Origin: Mesorhizobium plurifarium
Lineage (GTDB): Bacteria > Pseudomonadota > Alphaproteobacteria > Rhizobiales > Rhizobiaceae
Assembly: GCA_000824785.1 (NCBI GenBank)
Contig: CCNB01000012.1
Span: 257,319 to 321,318 of the forward strand
Direction: 5' to 3'
Length of the DNA: 64,000 bases
Shown: positions 1-9,986 of the stretch, in pieces
How positions within the stretch are numbered: position 1 is the first letter of the stretch
Layout: the number at the start of each line of letters is the position of its first letter
The notes under the pieces: generated by a model
The model's database searches: none
Told to the model about the DNA's origin: nothing
What the model saw: only the letters and a program-made list of their open reading frames with translations
Position numbers and translations under genes: made by a program

Positions 1-125
1 TCGTGCTGCCTGAGGGAAAAAGCGACAATCCCACGGCATCGGCATTCCAAACGTGGTTGATGGAACAGGTTCGCCATCCGAAACAACGCGAGCGAGAAGT
101 TAGGCGTCGCATTGCCGCGCGCTGA
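1..125 (+). CDS. LysR-type regulator, C-terminal end (partial)
   Basis: An open frame enters from the left edge and stops at the TGA at 123-125. The 40 visible residues start VLPEGKSDNP, continue with an AFQTWL segment and end in an Arg-rich tail. The pattern Asn-Pro, then Ala-Phe-x-x-Trp-Leu, is what the last helix of GcvA-like LysR effector domains usually looks like. The DNA-binding domain lies outside the window, so target and effector cannot be judged. It could be the end of another protein family, as the evidence is one short tail. Confidence 0.5.
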   Translation, partial: VLPEGKSDNPTASAFQTWLMEQVRHPKQREREVRRRIAAR

Positions 126-701
126 CGGATGGACGCTAAGGATCGTTGATCATCGGATGCTCGTCTCAAGCACAAGATTTGACCCTTCAGCTCGGTGGCC
201 GATACCCGCCCCTCGCCTCTGCTCGCTTCCAACCTCATCAATTCCGCGGTTCACGCAGCTGCCCCGACGCAGCGCCCGTTCGAACGAGGGGTCGTTCCAC
301 GGCCCCCAGAGCGTTCGCATGTCACCGACGACATCTGCTTCAGCCAACTCTGCCGCCGCCGGTTGCTCGATCAACTGAAATCGGCCGCGACGACTTAGAC
401 TAGTTTCCGTCCATAAAGCACGTTATGGACGGAAACTAGTCTAGACCTGACGATCAGAACTCGCGTGCTAATTGGTCGACAGGTCGACTTTGCGACGGTC
501 GGCCAGCGTCGACATCGCCACGGCTCTCGCAGTCCTTGTCCTGTCACTCTGCGATTGAGGGCCTTGGTATCGGCATTGGATTCCAAAGCAGGCGAAGGCG
601 CGGAAAAGGGTGTTCACCAGCTTGCTGCGAACGGCAGAAAATGCTGGGCCCCATGGTATTTCCCGATGGCAGCGTGCGCGTTCACTTCCTCGGCCCCTGC
701 G
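126..701. other. gene-free region
   Basis: About 575 bases between the LysR tail and the ABM pseudogene. Short open frames occur on both strands, but none has a convincing ribosome binding site or a recognisable domain. The only structured element is the long perfect inverted repeat at 396-443. Confidence 0.5.
396..443. repeat. perfect 21-bp inverted repeat with 6-nt loop
   Basis: The arms 396-416 and 423-443 are exact reverse complements (left arm begins TAGACTAGTTTCC) around the loop AGCACG. The arms are AT-richer than the surroundings. No T-run follows on either strand, so this is not a typical intrinsic terminator. It could be the end-to-end junction of mobile-element termini, a recombination site or a large palindromic repeat. 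Confidence 0.85.
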
Positions 702-1006
702 CTAAACAGGTGATCTGGTCAGAACGGCGCGCGAATGCGTGACGCGTGGGGCCTCCCGGAAGTAGTCGGCCGCCAAGCGCCGCCACTTTTGGAAATCGGC
801 AGAGTTACGAAAATGGACCATGTAGTCCTCGACGGTTTCCCACTTGACCACCAGCCGATAGCTGGTCGGGTCTTCCACGATCCGGTGCAGCGAGAGGCCG
901 TGGCAACCCTTGGCTTTGAGGAAGAGCGGGGCAGCCTCGGCCACAGCCCGCTCTAAGGCCGCCCGCTACCCGGCTTGACCGCAAGCTCAGCAACCTCCAG
1001 GAACAT
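702..1006 (-). pseudogene. antibiotic-biosynthesis-monooxygenase (ABM) domain protein, frameshifted
   Basis: Small dimeric alpha/beta-barrel protein of the ABM family, often a heme-independent monooxygenase or a metabolite-binding protein. The ATG at 1006 opens MFLEVAELAVKPGS, the expected first strand and turn, but that frame reaches a stop after three more codons. The rest of the domain (AALERAVAEAAPLFLKAKG, then RLVVKWETVEDYMVHF) continues in another frame to the stop at 702. One missing base near 962-966 explains both halves. It begins 13 bases after the cupin stop, so it was the last gene of the operon. A GTG at 944 could still give an 80-residue product without the first strand. A sequencing error is the alternative. 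Confidence 0.7.
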
Positions 1007-1019
1007 ACAGTTCCCCACT

Positions 1020-1439
1020 TCAGCTGACCGGCTTCTGGCCGTGCTCGGCATCAATCCGCCGCGTATCGCCCGTCGCAATCAGCGTGCGCGTTGCTTCCAC
1101 GCTCGCGTAAATCCAGAGGATCTTCATCCGCTTCGTTTTCGACGCATTGATGAACCGATGCGGCAGGTTGGCGGGAATGAATGTCGTGTCCTCGGGCTTC
1201 AACTCGTGGCGCTCGCCATCGATCTCGGCGATAGCATTTCCCTCGAGCAGCATCACACTTTCCTCGCAGTTGTGTGTGTGCAACGGGATCGCCGCGCCCG
1301 GCTCGAAAATCGTGATACCGTTGATGAAGCTGGTCGTCCCGGAGGCGCGGTTCACCAGCGGAATCGTCTTGGCCCCGCCGCCGCGTTCGTGCGCGGGAAT
1401 CTGATCGGGTCTGAATACAGCGGCCTTCTGTGTCGTCAT
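1020..1439 (-). CDS. cupin domain protein
   Basis: A 139-residue single-domain cupin. The central part has the two cupin motifs: a G-x5-HxH stretch (PGAAIPLHTHNCEESVMLLEG), then a PANLPHRFIN segment with the distal histidine. This is the usual metal site for isomerases, dioxygenases or small-molecule binding proteins. The ATG at 1439 is preferred because the frame upstream of it runs antisense-like through the aldehyde dehydrogenase. It lies 16 bases after that gene and 13 before the ABM pseudogene, so it is co-transcribed with a hydroxy-acid or sugar-acid pathway. The substrate cannot be read from the sequence. Confidence 0.85.
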   Translation of the reverse strand: MTTQKAAVFRPDQIPAHERGGGAKTIPLVNRASGTTSFINGITIFEPGAAIPLHTHNCEESVMLLEGNAIAEIDGERHELKPEDTTFIPANLPHRFINASKTKRMKILWIYASVEATRTLIATGDTRRIDAEHGQKPVS

Positions 1440-1455
1440 CGGGGGTTGCCTTTCG

Positions 1456-2853
1456 CTACTCTGACTTGGATGCTGGTGCGGAGTTTCGTGCCGGACCGAT
1501 CCACACCGTCTTGATGTTGACGAACTCGCGAATGCCGCAGACACCCAATTCGCGGCCGTATCCGGAGCGCTTGATGCCGCCGAACGGGAGGCGGGGATCG
1601 GAAGCAACCATGCCGTTGATGAACACGGCGCCGGCATCGATCCTGCGCGCCAGTTGGCGAGCACGGCCGAGGTCGGAGGTCCAGATGGCCGCACCGAGGC
1701 CATACTCGGTCTGATTGGCGAGCATGATGGCCTCGTCGGCGTTCTCGACCCGGACAATGGCCGCGACCGGTCCAAAGGTCTCCTCGTCGAAGGCCGCCAT
1801 CCCCGGGGTGACATGGTCGAGGATCGTCGGTGCATAGTAATAGCCCGGCCTCTCAATCGGCTGCCCACCGATTTCCAGTCGAGCACCCGCAGCCAATGAT
1901 CGTTCAACCTGCTCGTGCAGGGCGGCGCGTAGATTTGCGCGCGCCAGCGGCCCGATCGAGGTCTCTGCGTCCAGCGGATCACCGATCTTCAGACGTTCGA
2001 CACCTCGGCGGAACGCCTGCACGAAGGCATCGGCCACACCCTCCTCGACGATAAAGCGCTTGGCATTGACACAGCTCTGCCCCACATTGATGAACCGCGC
2101 CTTCACCGCCACGGCGGCGGCAGCCTCAACATTCGCGTCTGCCAGCACCACGAAGGGGTCGGAGCCGCCGAGCTCAAGCACCTGCTTCTTCAGCGCCTTT
2201 CCCGCCTGCGCTGCAACGATTGCGCCGACCTGCGTCGAACCGGTCAGTGTCACAGCCGCGATCCTGTCATCCGCGATCAGGCCCGCAACCCTATCCGGCT
2301 GGATCATGAGCGTTCGGAACAGCCCGTCCGGACAACCGGCAGCCGTCATGACCTCCTCAATCGCCAGGGCACACTGCGGCACGTTGTTGGCGTGCTTCAG
2401 GATCGCGCCATTGCCGGCTGCAAGCGCCGGCGCGGCGAAGCGGAAGAACTGCCAGAACGGATAGTTCCACGGCATGATGGCGAGCACGACGCCGAGCGGA
2501 TCGAAGACGGCGGCGCTTTCGGTCGCCGAAGACTCAATAAACTCGTCGGCAAGGAAGCGGGGAGCGTTCTCGGCGTAGAAGTCGCAGTTCCACGCGCATT
2601 TCTCGATTTCGGCCTCGGACTCGACGAGAGGTTTCCCCATCTCCTGTGTGATCAGCCGGGCATAGCGTGTCTTCTCCTTCCTGAGCACAACGGCCATCTG
2701 TCTGAGCAGCGGAACGCGATCCTCGACCGATCGTGCGCGCCATGCGCGTTGGGCGCGAACGGCGGCGGTCAATGCCGAGTCGACCTCGGCGGCGGAATGC
2801 TCCTCGAAACTAGCGATCTCTTCGCCTGAAGTCGGGTTGATTGAGACAATCAC
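1456..2853 (-). CDS. NAD(P)-dependent aldehyde dehydrogenase (succinate-semialdehyde dehydrogenase-like)
   Basis: A 465-residue soluble enzyme of the ALDH superfamily that should oxidise an aldehyde to the acid. Visible landmarks are the MPWNYPFWQ segment, the TGSTQVG nucleotide-binding turn, the ELGGSDP general-base glutamate, the catalytic cysteine in GQSCVNAKRF and the EETFGPV signature. The pattern is closest to succinate-semialdehyde dehydrogenases of the GabD/Sad type. Start: GTG at 2853 with AGAGGA about 8 bases upstream; the open frame extends further 5' without a better site. It sits between the RraA-like aldolase and the cupin, so it may remove a short aldehyde produced by the aldolase or by the OtnC step. 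Actual substrate is inferred. Confidence 0.88.
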   Translation of the reverse strand: MIVSINPTSGEEIASFEEHSAAEVDSALTAAVRAQRAWRARSVEDRVPLLRQMAVVLRKEKTRYARLITQEMGKPLVESEAEIEKCAWNCDFYAENAPRFLADEFIESSATESAAVFDPLGVVLAIMPWNYPFWQFFRFAAPALAAGNGAILKHANNVPQCALAIEEVMTAAGCPDGLFRTLMIQPDRVAGLIADDRIAAVTLTGSTQVGAIVAAQAGKALKKQVLELGGSDPFVVLADANVEAAAAVAVKARFINVGQSCVNAKRFIVEEGVADAFVQAFRRGVERLKIGDPLDAETSIGPLARANLRAALHEQVERSLAAGARLEIGGQPIERPGYYYAPTILDHVTPGMAAFDEETFGPVAAIVRVENADEAIMLANQTEYGLGAAIWTSDLGRARQLARRIDAGAVFINGMVASDPRLPFGGIKRSGYGRELGVCGIREFVNIKTVWIGPARNSAPASKSE

Positions 2854-2958
2854 TGAATAATCCTCTGTTCTTCTTGCGCTATATCGGCGCCGTGCATCGG
2901 GCACCTATTTGGAGGACCAGACGAACGATCGTCCGAGCCGATGACCATCCGATAAGGC

Positions 2959-3435
2959 TTAGGACGTCAGATCTTCATCAGAGACGAGCAGGCCGTCGTA
3001 GTCGGCGTAGGCGAAGGCACCGGGCCGAAAATCCACGCCGCCGAAATGCACCGCGCCGCCAACCCGCCCTGCCCCGTCCTTGGACGACTTTTTCGGCGAG
3101 ACGCCGAGGCAGAAGACAGCTACATCCATCTGCTCGATCTCCGCGCTGTCGCGAACCGATCCGTTGATGACGATACCTGCCCACCCATGGTCCCGCAGGA
3201 GCATGGCGATCTGGTCACCGAGGAGGGCGCAGCGGGTGGAACCCCCACCATCGACGATCATCACTCTGCCCTCGCCCCGCTTCTGGAGCTCCGACTTGAG
3301 GAGCGCGTTGTCCTCGAAGCACTTCACCGTTGCGATCGGGCCACAAAACTGTTTCTTCCGTCCCAGCTTTATGAATGGCAGATCGCAGAACCGGACGGCA
3401 TCACCGTGCGCGTCTACAAGATCGGCTGTTTTCAT
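2959..3435 (-). CDS. RraA-like aldolase (HMG/CHA aldolase family)
   Basis: A 158-residue member of the RraA / 4-hydroxy-4-methyl-2-oxoglutarate aldolase family, class II enzymes that cleave hydroxylated oxo-acids using a divalent metal. The core reads MIVDGGGSTRCALLGDQ, then GWAGIVINGSVRDSAEI, matching the Gly-rich phosphate/carboxylate loop and the catalytic Arg-x-Asp-like segment. True RraA (the RNase E inhibitor) has the same fold, but the setting in a sugar-acid operon favours an aldolase or decarboxylase. It lies 33 bases after otnC, so co-transcription is likely. Known members act on 4-hydroxy-2-oxo acids and oxaloacetate; which one applies here is unknown. Confidence 0.78.
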   Translation of the reverse strand: MKTADLVDAHGDAVRFCDLPFIKLGRKKQFCGPIATVKCFEDNALLKSELQKRGEGRVMIVDGGGSTRCALLGDQIAMLLRDHGWAGIVINGSVRDSAEIEQMDVAVFCLGVSPKKSSKDGAGRVGGAVHFGGVDFRPGAFAYADYDGLLVSDEDLTS

Positions 3436-3468
3436 ACGTCATTCCTCGATATTTCGAGCGCTGGCTCG

Positions 3469-4107
3469 TTAGTAGCTGGCAAAGACGGCCTTCAGTTCAT
3501 CGACCTGCCCGGCGGTCAGCATGCGCGTCGGCGCGCCACGCAGGAGCACCAGCAGCTTCGCCGTCTCCTCGAGTTCCTCGGCTGCATAAACCGCTGACGC
3601 GATGTCCTTGCCGGTCACAACCGGTCCGTGGTTGGCGAGCAGCACCGCAGCGTATTTGCCGCGAAGCTCGCGAATGAGATCGCCGGATTTTTCGTCGCCG
3701 GGACGGACGTACGGTACCAATTTAACCGCACCAACACGCATGACGACGTAAGGCGTGAGCGGCGGAATGCAGTCGTCCGGGTCAACGTCCGTTAAACATG
3801 AGAGCGCGGTGGCGAACGTCGAATGCAAATGCACGACTGCGCCGGTTTCGGGCCTCGTTTCGTAGAAAGCCCGGTGCAGGAAAATCTCCTTGGACGGCTT
3901 ATCACCCGACAGATGCCGACCGTCGCGATCGAGCTTTGCGATGCGGCCTGGATCGAGAAATCCGAGGCATGAATTGGTGGGCGTGATGAGGAGGCCGTCT
4001 TCTAGTGCGGCGCTGATGTTTCCGGCAGACCCGACGGAGAAACCGCGGTCGTAAAGCGACTTCGACAGTCTGGCAATGTCATCGCGAACGCGTGTCTCGT
4101 TGCTCAT
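3469..4107 (-). CDS. otnC: 3-oxo-tetronate 4-phosphate decarboxylase
   Basis: A 212-residue class II aldolase/adducin-family enzyme. OtnC decarboxylates 3-oxo-tetronate 4-phosphate to dihydroxyacetone phosphate. Visible features are the N-terminal GFSVGSAGNIS segment, the PTNSCLGFLD stretch typical of OtnC, the zinc-binding VVHLHS pair of histidines and the later LANHGPVV histidine. Its start overlaps the otnK stop by four bases (ATGA), which indicates translational coupling with the kinase that supplies its substrate. Fuculose-phosphate aldolase is the alternative within the family, but the neighbour and the tetronate-type motif argue against it. Confidence 0.88.
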   Translation of the reverse strand: MSNETRVRDDIARLSKSLYDRGFSVGSAGNISAALEDGLLITPTNSCLGFLDPGRIAKLDRDGRHLSGDKPSKEIFLHRAFYETRPETGAVVHLHSTFATALSCLTDVDPDDCIPPLTPYVVMRVGAVKLVPYVRPGDEKSGDLIRELRGKYAAVLLANHGPVVTGKDIASAVYAAEELEETAKLLVLLRGAPTRMLTAGQVDELKAVFASY

Positions 4108-5375
4108 CGTCCGGCCAGCCTTTCAAGCGCCTTTTCGAAGAAATCGAGTGAGCCGAAGTTTCCGGATTTCAGCGCCAGTGCGATTGGACGCGGACTGCCG
4201 GAAACAAGCACCGGCACACCCGGATCGATCTCCGATCCAATCTTCAACGCACCCAGATCAAGCGCGGAGACGACCGCTCCGGAGGTCTCGCCGCCTGCAA
4301 CGACGAGCCTCCGGACACCGCTGGCAATCAACTTGCACGCCGTATCGGCAAACAGCGCATCGAGAGTCTGGGCAACATGCTCACGTCCATGAATGCCCTG
4401 TAACCGCGCGACCTCTTCGGGCCTGGCAGATGAATAGACCAACGGGGCGCGGCCCGGATTGTCGAGCACAAACGATACCAGTTGATCCGCGTTCGTCTGG
4501 CCACGCATGACTGCATCGACGTCGATCGCCAGAGTCGGATGTCGCTTCTTGTGATGGTCTATCTGACCGCGTGTCGCGCCGGAGCAGCTTCCAGCAAGAA
4601 CCGCTTCAGGTCCCTCGACAGCGATTCGGCTGGGCGGAGCGCCTTTGGCCTCGCCCGCCGCGATGAAGTTGGCCGGAAGGCCCAATGCAATCCCGGAGCC
4701 GCCGGTGATGAGCTTGGCGCTGTCACAGGCGCGGCCGATCGCCACCAGATCGTCGGCAGTGATGGCGTCCACGATTGCAAGACGTTCACCCCGGTCGGCG
4801 ACCTGCCGCAATTCTGAGGCAATGCGTGCTGCGCCCTCGCGCACGGCCTGCCAGGCAACGAGGCCGACAGGATGCCTTGTCTGCCGGCCGAGCCAGCGGC
4901 GGATGTCGGGATCCGTCATCGGGTTCAGCGGGTGGTTCTCGAGGCCGGATTCGTTGAGCAGCCGGTCGTGAACGAAAAGGTGCCCCTGGTAGACCGTGCG
5001 ACCCGCCGCCGGAAATGCGGGACACGCGACCACGCCCTTGACCCCGAGATCATCGGCCAATGCTTCGGCAACAGGTCCGATGTTGCCGTCAGGCGTCGAG
5101 TCGAAGGTCGAGCAGTATTTGAAGACGATCTGGCGGCAGCCCTGGCCGAGCAGCCAGCGAAGCGCCGCGCGCGATTGCTCGACCGCCTCAGTGACCGGAA
5201 TTGATCGGCTTTTCAGGGCAACGACGCTGGCCTCGATGTCGGACGAAGCATCGCTCTGCGGAACGCCGAGAAACTGCGCAGTGTTCAGACCGCCCTGCCC
5301 GGGCAAGCCTTTTGCCAGGGTGTTGGCGATGTCGCTCGCACCGGTGAAGTCGTCTGCAATAACGCCGACTAGCAT
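4104..5375 (-). CDS. otnK: 3-oxo-tetronate kinase (four-carbon acid sugar kinase)
   Basis: A 423-residue two-domain kinase (formerly DUF1537) that phosphorylates 3-oxo-tetronate at C4 using ATP. The N-terminal substrate domain opens with GVIADDFTGASDIAN and has KYCSTFDSTPDGNIG; the C-terminal nucleotide domain carries VAGGETSGAVVSAL and GVPVLVSGSPRP. Length and motifs are standard for OtnK. It is directly coupled to otnC. The usual partners OtnI (isomerase) and LtnD/DenD (dehydrogenase) are not seen nearby, so another route must make the oxo-tetronate here, perhaps through the dehydrogenase-like or lactonase-like neighbours. Cytoplasmic. Confidence 0.9.
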   Translation of the reverse strand: MLVGVIADDFTGASDIANTLAKGLPGQGGLNTAQFLGVPQSDASSDIEASVVALKSRSIPVTEAVEQSRAALRWLLGQGCRQIVFKYCSTFDSTPDGNIGPVAEALADDLGVKGVVACPAFPAAGRTVYQGHLFVHDRLLNESGLENHPLNPMTDPDIRRWLGRQTRHPVGLVAWQAVREGAARIASELRQVADRGERLAIVDAITADDLVAIGRACDSAKLITGGSGIALGLPANFIAAGEAKGAPPSRIAVEGPEAVLAGSCSGATRGQIDHHKKRHPTLAIDVDAVMRGQTNADQLVSFVLDNPGRAPLVYSSARPEEVARLQGIHGREHVAQTLDALFADTACKLIASGVRRLVVAGGETSGAVVSALDLGALKIGSEIDPGVPVLVSGSPRPIALALKSGNFGSLDFFEKALERLAGR

Positions 5376-5386
5376 CAGGATCGCGC

Positions 5387-6340
5387 TCAGAAGCCGTAGA
5401 GCTTGGCCGGATTGTCGACAAAGACCCTCTGGATGGTGGCCTCGTCTGCTGCCCAGGCGGAAGCCACGTCCATCATCTGTGCGTCGTTCGGCATTCCATG
5501 CTTCCCTGGTGACGGATGCGGCCAGTCCGATCCCCAGAGCACGCGGTCCGGCGCAGCCTGAAGGTAGGCCTTTGCCGTTGCACCGACGTCTTCATAAGAC
5601 GGCGGGCCGACGAGTGTGTCCTGATAGAGACTTGAGATCTTGGTGTAAGCCTTTCCGCGTGAAAGAAGATCCTGCACCACATTGAAGGCGGGATGAGCGA
5701 GGGCATTCGGCTGCGGCAGGCGGCCAAGATGGTCGAAGACGACGGTGACCGGCAAATTTGCAAGGAGGTCCGCGTTCTTGGCGATGTCATCACCCTTCAT
5801 GTGCACCTGGATGTGCCAGCCGAGGGGGGCGACCCGCTGCGACAGCGGCGCGATCATGTCGACGGTGGTCGCGCCGGCGCGCCCGAGATTGAAGCGGATG
5901 CCTCGCACCCCGAGGCCGTCGAGTCTCTTCAACTCGTCATCGCTCACGGACGTATCCACGACCGCAATGCCGCGGACATTGCTGCCGAGCTGTTGCAGCG
6001 CTTCGAGCAGACATGAATTGTCGGTTCCATAGGTGGAGGGCTGAACGATTACACTACGTTCAAATCCGAGGCGCTCCCGAAGACGCAGATAATCGGCAAC
6101 GGACGCATCCGGCGGGATCAGGCTGGCATTGGGCGCGGCCGGAAACTTGCTGTTGTAGATATGGAAGTGGCTGTCGCAGGCGTTCTTGGGAACCTTGAAG
6201 CTCGGCTTCTCCGTGCCGGCCGAGAAAGGGACTTCCCCTTCGGCCCTCGATGGCCCCGTATTAGCCAGCACCGACGTGGCAAGCCCAGCGGCGGATACCG
6301 CGAACTGACGGCGTGTCATCGGAACGCGTGTCATGCGCAT
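5387..6340 (-). CDS. Tat-exported amidohydrolase (2-pyrone-4,6-dicarboxylate/galactarolactone lactonase-like)
   Basis: A 317-residue TIM-barrel metal hydrolase of the COG3618 group, which includes LigI and sugar-acid lactone isomerases. The N terminus has a twin-arginine signal (MTRRQFAVSAAG, then a hydrophobic stretch and SRAEG), so the enzyme should act in the periplasm. The barrel shows DSHFH, VHMKGDD, VFDHLGR and WGSDWPHP, the usual metal and carboxylate ligands. ATGs at 6340 and 6334 are both possible. The gene overlaps the racemase-family gene upstream and is followed closely by otnK. It may open a lactone outside the membrane so that the acid can be captured by the binding protein of the same operon. 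Substrate unproven. Confidence 0.82.
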   Translation of the reverse strand: MRMTRVPMTRRQFAVSAAGLATSVLANTGPSRAEGEVPFSAGTEKPSFKVPKNACDSHFHIYNSKFPAAPNASLIPPDASVADYLRLRERLGFERSVIVQPSTYGTDNSCLLEALQQLGSNVRGIAVVDTSVSDDELKRLDGLGVRGIRFNLGRAGATTVDMIAPLSQRVAPLGWHIQVHMKGDDIAKNADLLANLPVTVVFDHLGRLPQPNALAHPAFNVVQDLLSRGKAYTKISSLYQDTLVGPPSYEDVGATAKAYLQAAPDRVLWGSDWPHPSPGKHGMPNDAQMMDVASAWAADEATIQRVFVDNPAKLYGF

Positions 6341-7029
6341 ACCCTTTCTGTGTCACCAATGAGATTGTTCTTTTCAAGAAGGATGCGCAGCTTTGCGACC
6401 GCCGCGTCGGGACTGGTCAGGACAGGAATGTTCGTTGCCGCCTCGACCGCTTTCCGCGCACGCGCCATGGAGAAATGGGCCAAGGTGATGGCATCGAAAT
6501 CTTTCAGTTTGGCGGCCTCGGCGGCGATCAGTCGATTGTGCGTTTCGACATCTCCGGCACGCACTGCATCGATCGCACCAGGGACGAAGAAGCTGGTGAT
6601 CATTGCGGAAGGATCGGTGCGGTCCGCTTCCTCGCGGAATTCCTGCTCCATGCTGTCCTTGGCCGGGGCAAACGTATAGAGCATCGCGGTGCGGCCGCCG
6701 CGTCGAATGGCTTGCTCGAACATCGCTTCATTTGGCTTCAGTACAGGGATGTCGACCTGCTTCGCAGCGTGCGCGATGGCCCGGCCGAAGGCAGAGCATG
6801 TGAAGAGAACCGCCGCACTGCCGATCGAGCGCGCATAGGCCGTAAGCGCTGCGATGCGCGCGACGAGCTCGTCGGTGAGCTCGGAAACCTTCGCGCGATC
6901 CGGTGACAGGCTGTCCTCCAAGATGTTGACTGCATCAGCTTCCGGCCAGGCGGCTTTGAAAGAGTGAGTGATCGGCTCCATCGCAATGGTGGTGGCATGG
7001 ATCAGTGTTATTCGAGGCGTTGCTGTCAT
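6331..7029 (-). CDS. Asp/Glu/hydantoin racemase-family protein
   Basis: A 232-residue protein with the Asp/Glu racemase fold, a family that also contains maleate isomerase and arylmalonate decarboxylase. The first active-site cysteine is clear in LFTCSAFG. At the place of the second cysteine the sequence reads TLAHFSMARA, with no cysteine, as in a one-cysteine branch of the family, so a classical two-base racemase reaction is doubtful. The ATG at 7029 has GGAG six to seven bases upstream and is preferred over the TTG at 7041. It sits between the transporter ATPase and the exported lactonase, so an isomerase or decarboxylase on a dicarboxylic acid is plausible. Confidence 0.75.
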   Translation of the reverse strand: MTATPRITLIHATTIAMEPITHSFKAAWPEADAVNILEDSLSPDRAKVSELTDELVARIAALTAYARSIGSAAVLFTCSAFGRAIAHAAKQVDIPVLKPNEAMFEQAIRRGGRTAMLYTFAPAKDSMEQEFREEADRTDPSAMITSFFVPGAIDAVRAGDVETHNRLIAAEAAKLKDFDAITLAHFSMARARKAVEAATNIPVLTSPDAAVAKLRILLEKNNLIGDTERVCA

Positions 7030-7051
7030 TGTCGGCTCCAACGGAGGGACC

Positions 7052-7080
7052 GATGGCCGCCCGGGAGGGAGGCGGCCATC
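7052..7080 (-). repeat. intercistronic hairpin
   Basis: GATGGCCGCC (7052-7061) and GGCGGCCATC (7071-7080) are perfect 10-bp arms around a 9-nt loop, in the gap between the transporter ATPase stop and the racemase-family start. No T-run follows on the minus strand. It more likely protects or partitions the transporter part of the message than ends transcription. Confidence 0.6.
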
Positions 7081-7089
7081 GAGCGGAGA

Positions 7090-8161
<1,072 letters not shown>

Positions 8162-8169
<8 letters not shown>

Positions 8170-9922
8170 GGATGCGTGCTCCCAGTCGAAGGGCGAGCGC
8201 AAGGCCCGCGGCCGTTAGGATGATGCTTATGAGCGCGAGCGCGGCGATCGTGTTCATGGCCCCGGTCGTGAGCAGCGAAACCATCAGCGAGCCGATGACC
8301 TCTGTGCCCGCACCCATGAGATAGACGCCCGTCGCATATTCGCGCAGGAAGATGATCATGATGAGGGCCCACGCGCCGGCCAAGCCTGGCCGCACGATCG
8401 GGATCACGACATCCCACCATGTGCGACCGATCGTTGCGCCAGTCGTTCTTGCCGACTCCTCCAGCTCCGGGGAGACCTGGATAAGCGTGCCCTGCAGCAG
8501 CCTCAGGCCATAGGACAACCCGACAACGACATAGGCGACGAAGAGGCTGACCAGGGTTGGCCGCAGCGGGGTGAGGATTGGCACGAACAGGAAAACCCAG
8601 AAGAAAGCCAGTCCGACCACCAGCCCCGGCAGTGCTCGAGGCAGGAGCACGATGTAATCGAGCACCGTGTTGGAGAAACCTCGGTTGCGGTGACCCGCCA
8701 GTCCGATCAGGAGGTAGATTCCAACGGCCAGGGCGCCGCCGACAACCGACAGGAGAACGGTGTTGATCATGCCGCGCACGAGGCTCGGGACCTGCAGCAT
8801 GCCGTAAAAATTCGAGAAGGTGAGCCGCTCGACAAGGTTCACACCCTCACCCCAGGCATCGACAAAGGCACGCACGGTTATGCCGCCGATCGGAAGGACA
8901 ACGGACACAAACAGCCAGAGACCGATGATTGAAAGCGCGATCACCTGACCGCTGCGGCCAAGCTTCAGGCTGGAGACACGAGAGCCCTTTCCGCCGAGCG
9001 CGGCATACCGGCGGGCGTTGCGGAGCAGGCGGCGTTGCATCCACACCAGCGGCAAGGTGATGAGCACTAGGACCATCGCGACCACCGCCATCAGCTGGTA
9101 GGTCGGCGTGCCGAAAAGCGTGGTGAGCTTGTAGATGTAGGTTGTCAACACCATGATGCCGTTCGGGTCGCCCAGCACCAGCGGAATGCCGAATGTCTCG
9201 AAGCCGAGCAGGACGTTGAGCGAGGCCGCGAATACAAGTGAGGGCAGAACCATCGGCAGCGTCACATCGAGCGATACGCGCCAGATGTTAGCCCCTACTG
9301 TCCTGGCTGCCTCCTCCAGATCGGAGGGGAGGTTTCTCATCGCAGACGACACATAGAGATAGACGTGCGGTACATGGCTGAGGCCGGCGATCGCGATCAT
9401 GCCGGCCAAGCTGTAAATATTCCACGGCACGACGCCGATCAGGTCCCTGACTGCCAACGACAAAAAGCCGGTCGGCCCGACTGAGACCGTGTAGCCGAAA
9501 GCAAGGACGATCGAGGAGATGAACATCGGCACGAGCACAAGCACTTCGAGCAGGCGCTTGAAGCGGATGTCGGTACGGGTGATCAGAAAGGCGAGCAGAC
9601 CGCCGAGAGGCACCGCGACAGCGACCATACCGAACGCGAACAGCGTGGTGGTCCCAAGCGCCTTGTAGAAGGTCGGATCGTTGATGATATAGGCATAGGC
9701 GTCGAGGCTGAGCACAGCGCGCGGGCTGAAAAACGGAGCGCTGAGGAAGCTCTGGAAGACTATCAGCCCGACTGGCGCGAGGACCGTCAGCGCGAGAATG
9801 CCAATCGCGATGTTCCGGAAGAGCGGTGCGTCGCCAGCCGGCCGCGCCGTATGCGGCGGAACCGGCAGGTCGACAATCGCCGCATCTGCGAGCATGGCTG
9901 CGCTGTGGTGGCTCGTAGCCAT
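8162..9922 (-). CDS. ABC transporter permease, two fused membrane domains (FbpB-like)
   Basis: A 586-residue inner-membrane protein made of two consecutive BPD_transp_1 domains, each with about six membrane helices; the halves meet near residue 300-320. The coupling-helix EAA loops are visible as LEEAARTVGANIWR in the first half and LEESARTTGATIGRTW in the second. Both halves are needed for the pore, so no partner permease is required. ATG at 9922 has GGGAGG about eight bases upstream. Overlaps the ATPase gene downstream; separated from the binding-protein gene by a GC-rich hairpin. Confidence 0.9.
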
Positions 9923-9943
9923 TAGCGATCCTCCCTAAAAGAT

Positions 9944-9974
9944 GTGGCCGCGGCGACAACATTGCCGCGGCCAC
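9944..9974 (-). repeat. intercistronic hairpin between binding-protein and permease genes
   Basis: GTGGCCGCGGC (9944-9954) pairs perfectly with 9964-9974 around a 9-nt loop, just after the binding-protein stop and just before the permease ribosome binding site. Without a T-run it is probably an mRNA stabiliser or partial attenuator that lets the binding protein be made in excess over the membrane parts. Confidence 0.65.
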
Positions 9975-9986
9975 GACGAACACGGA

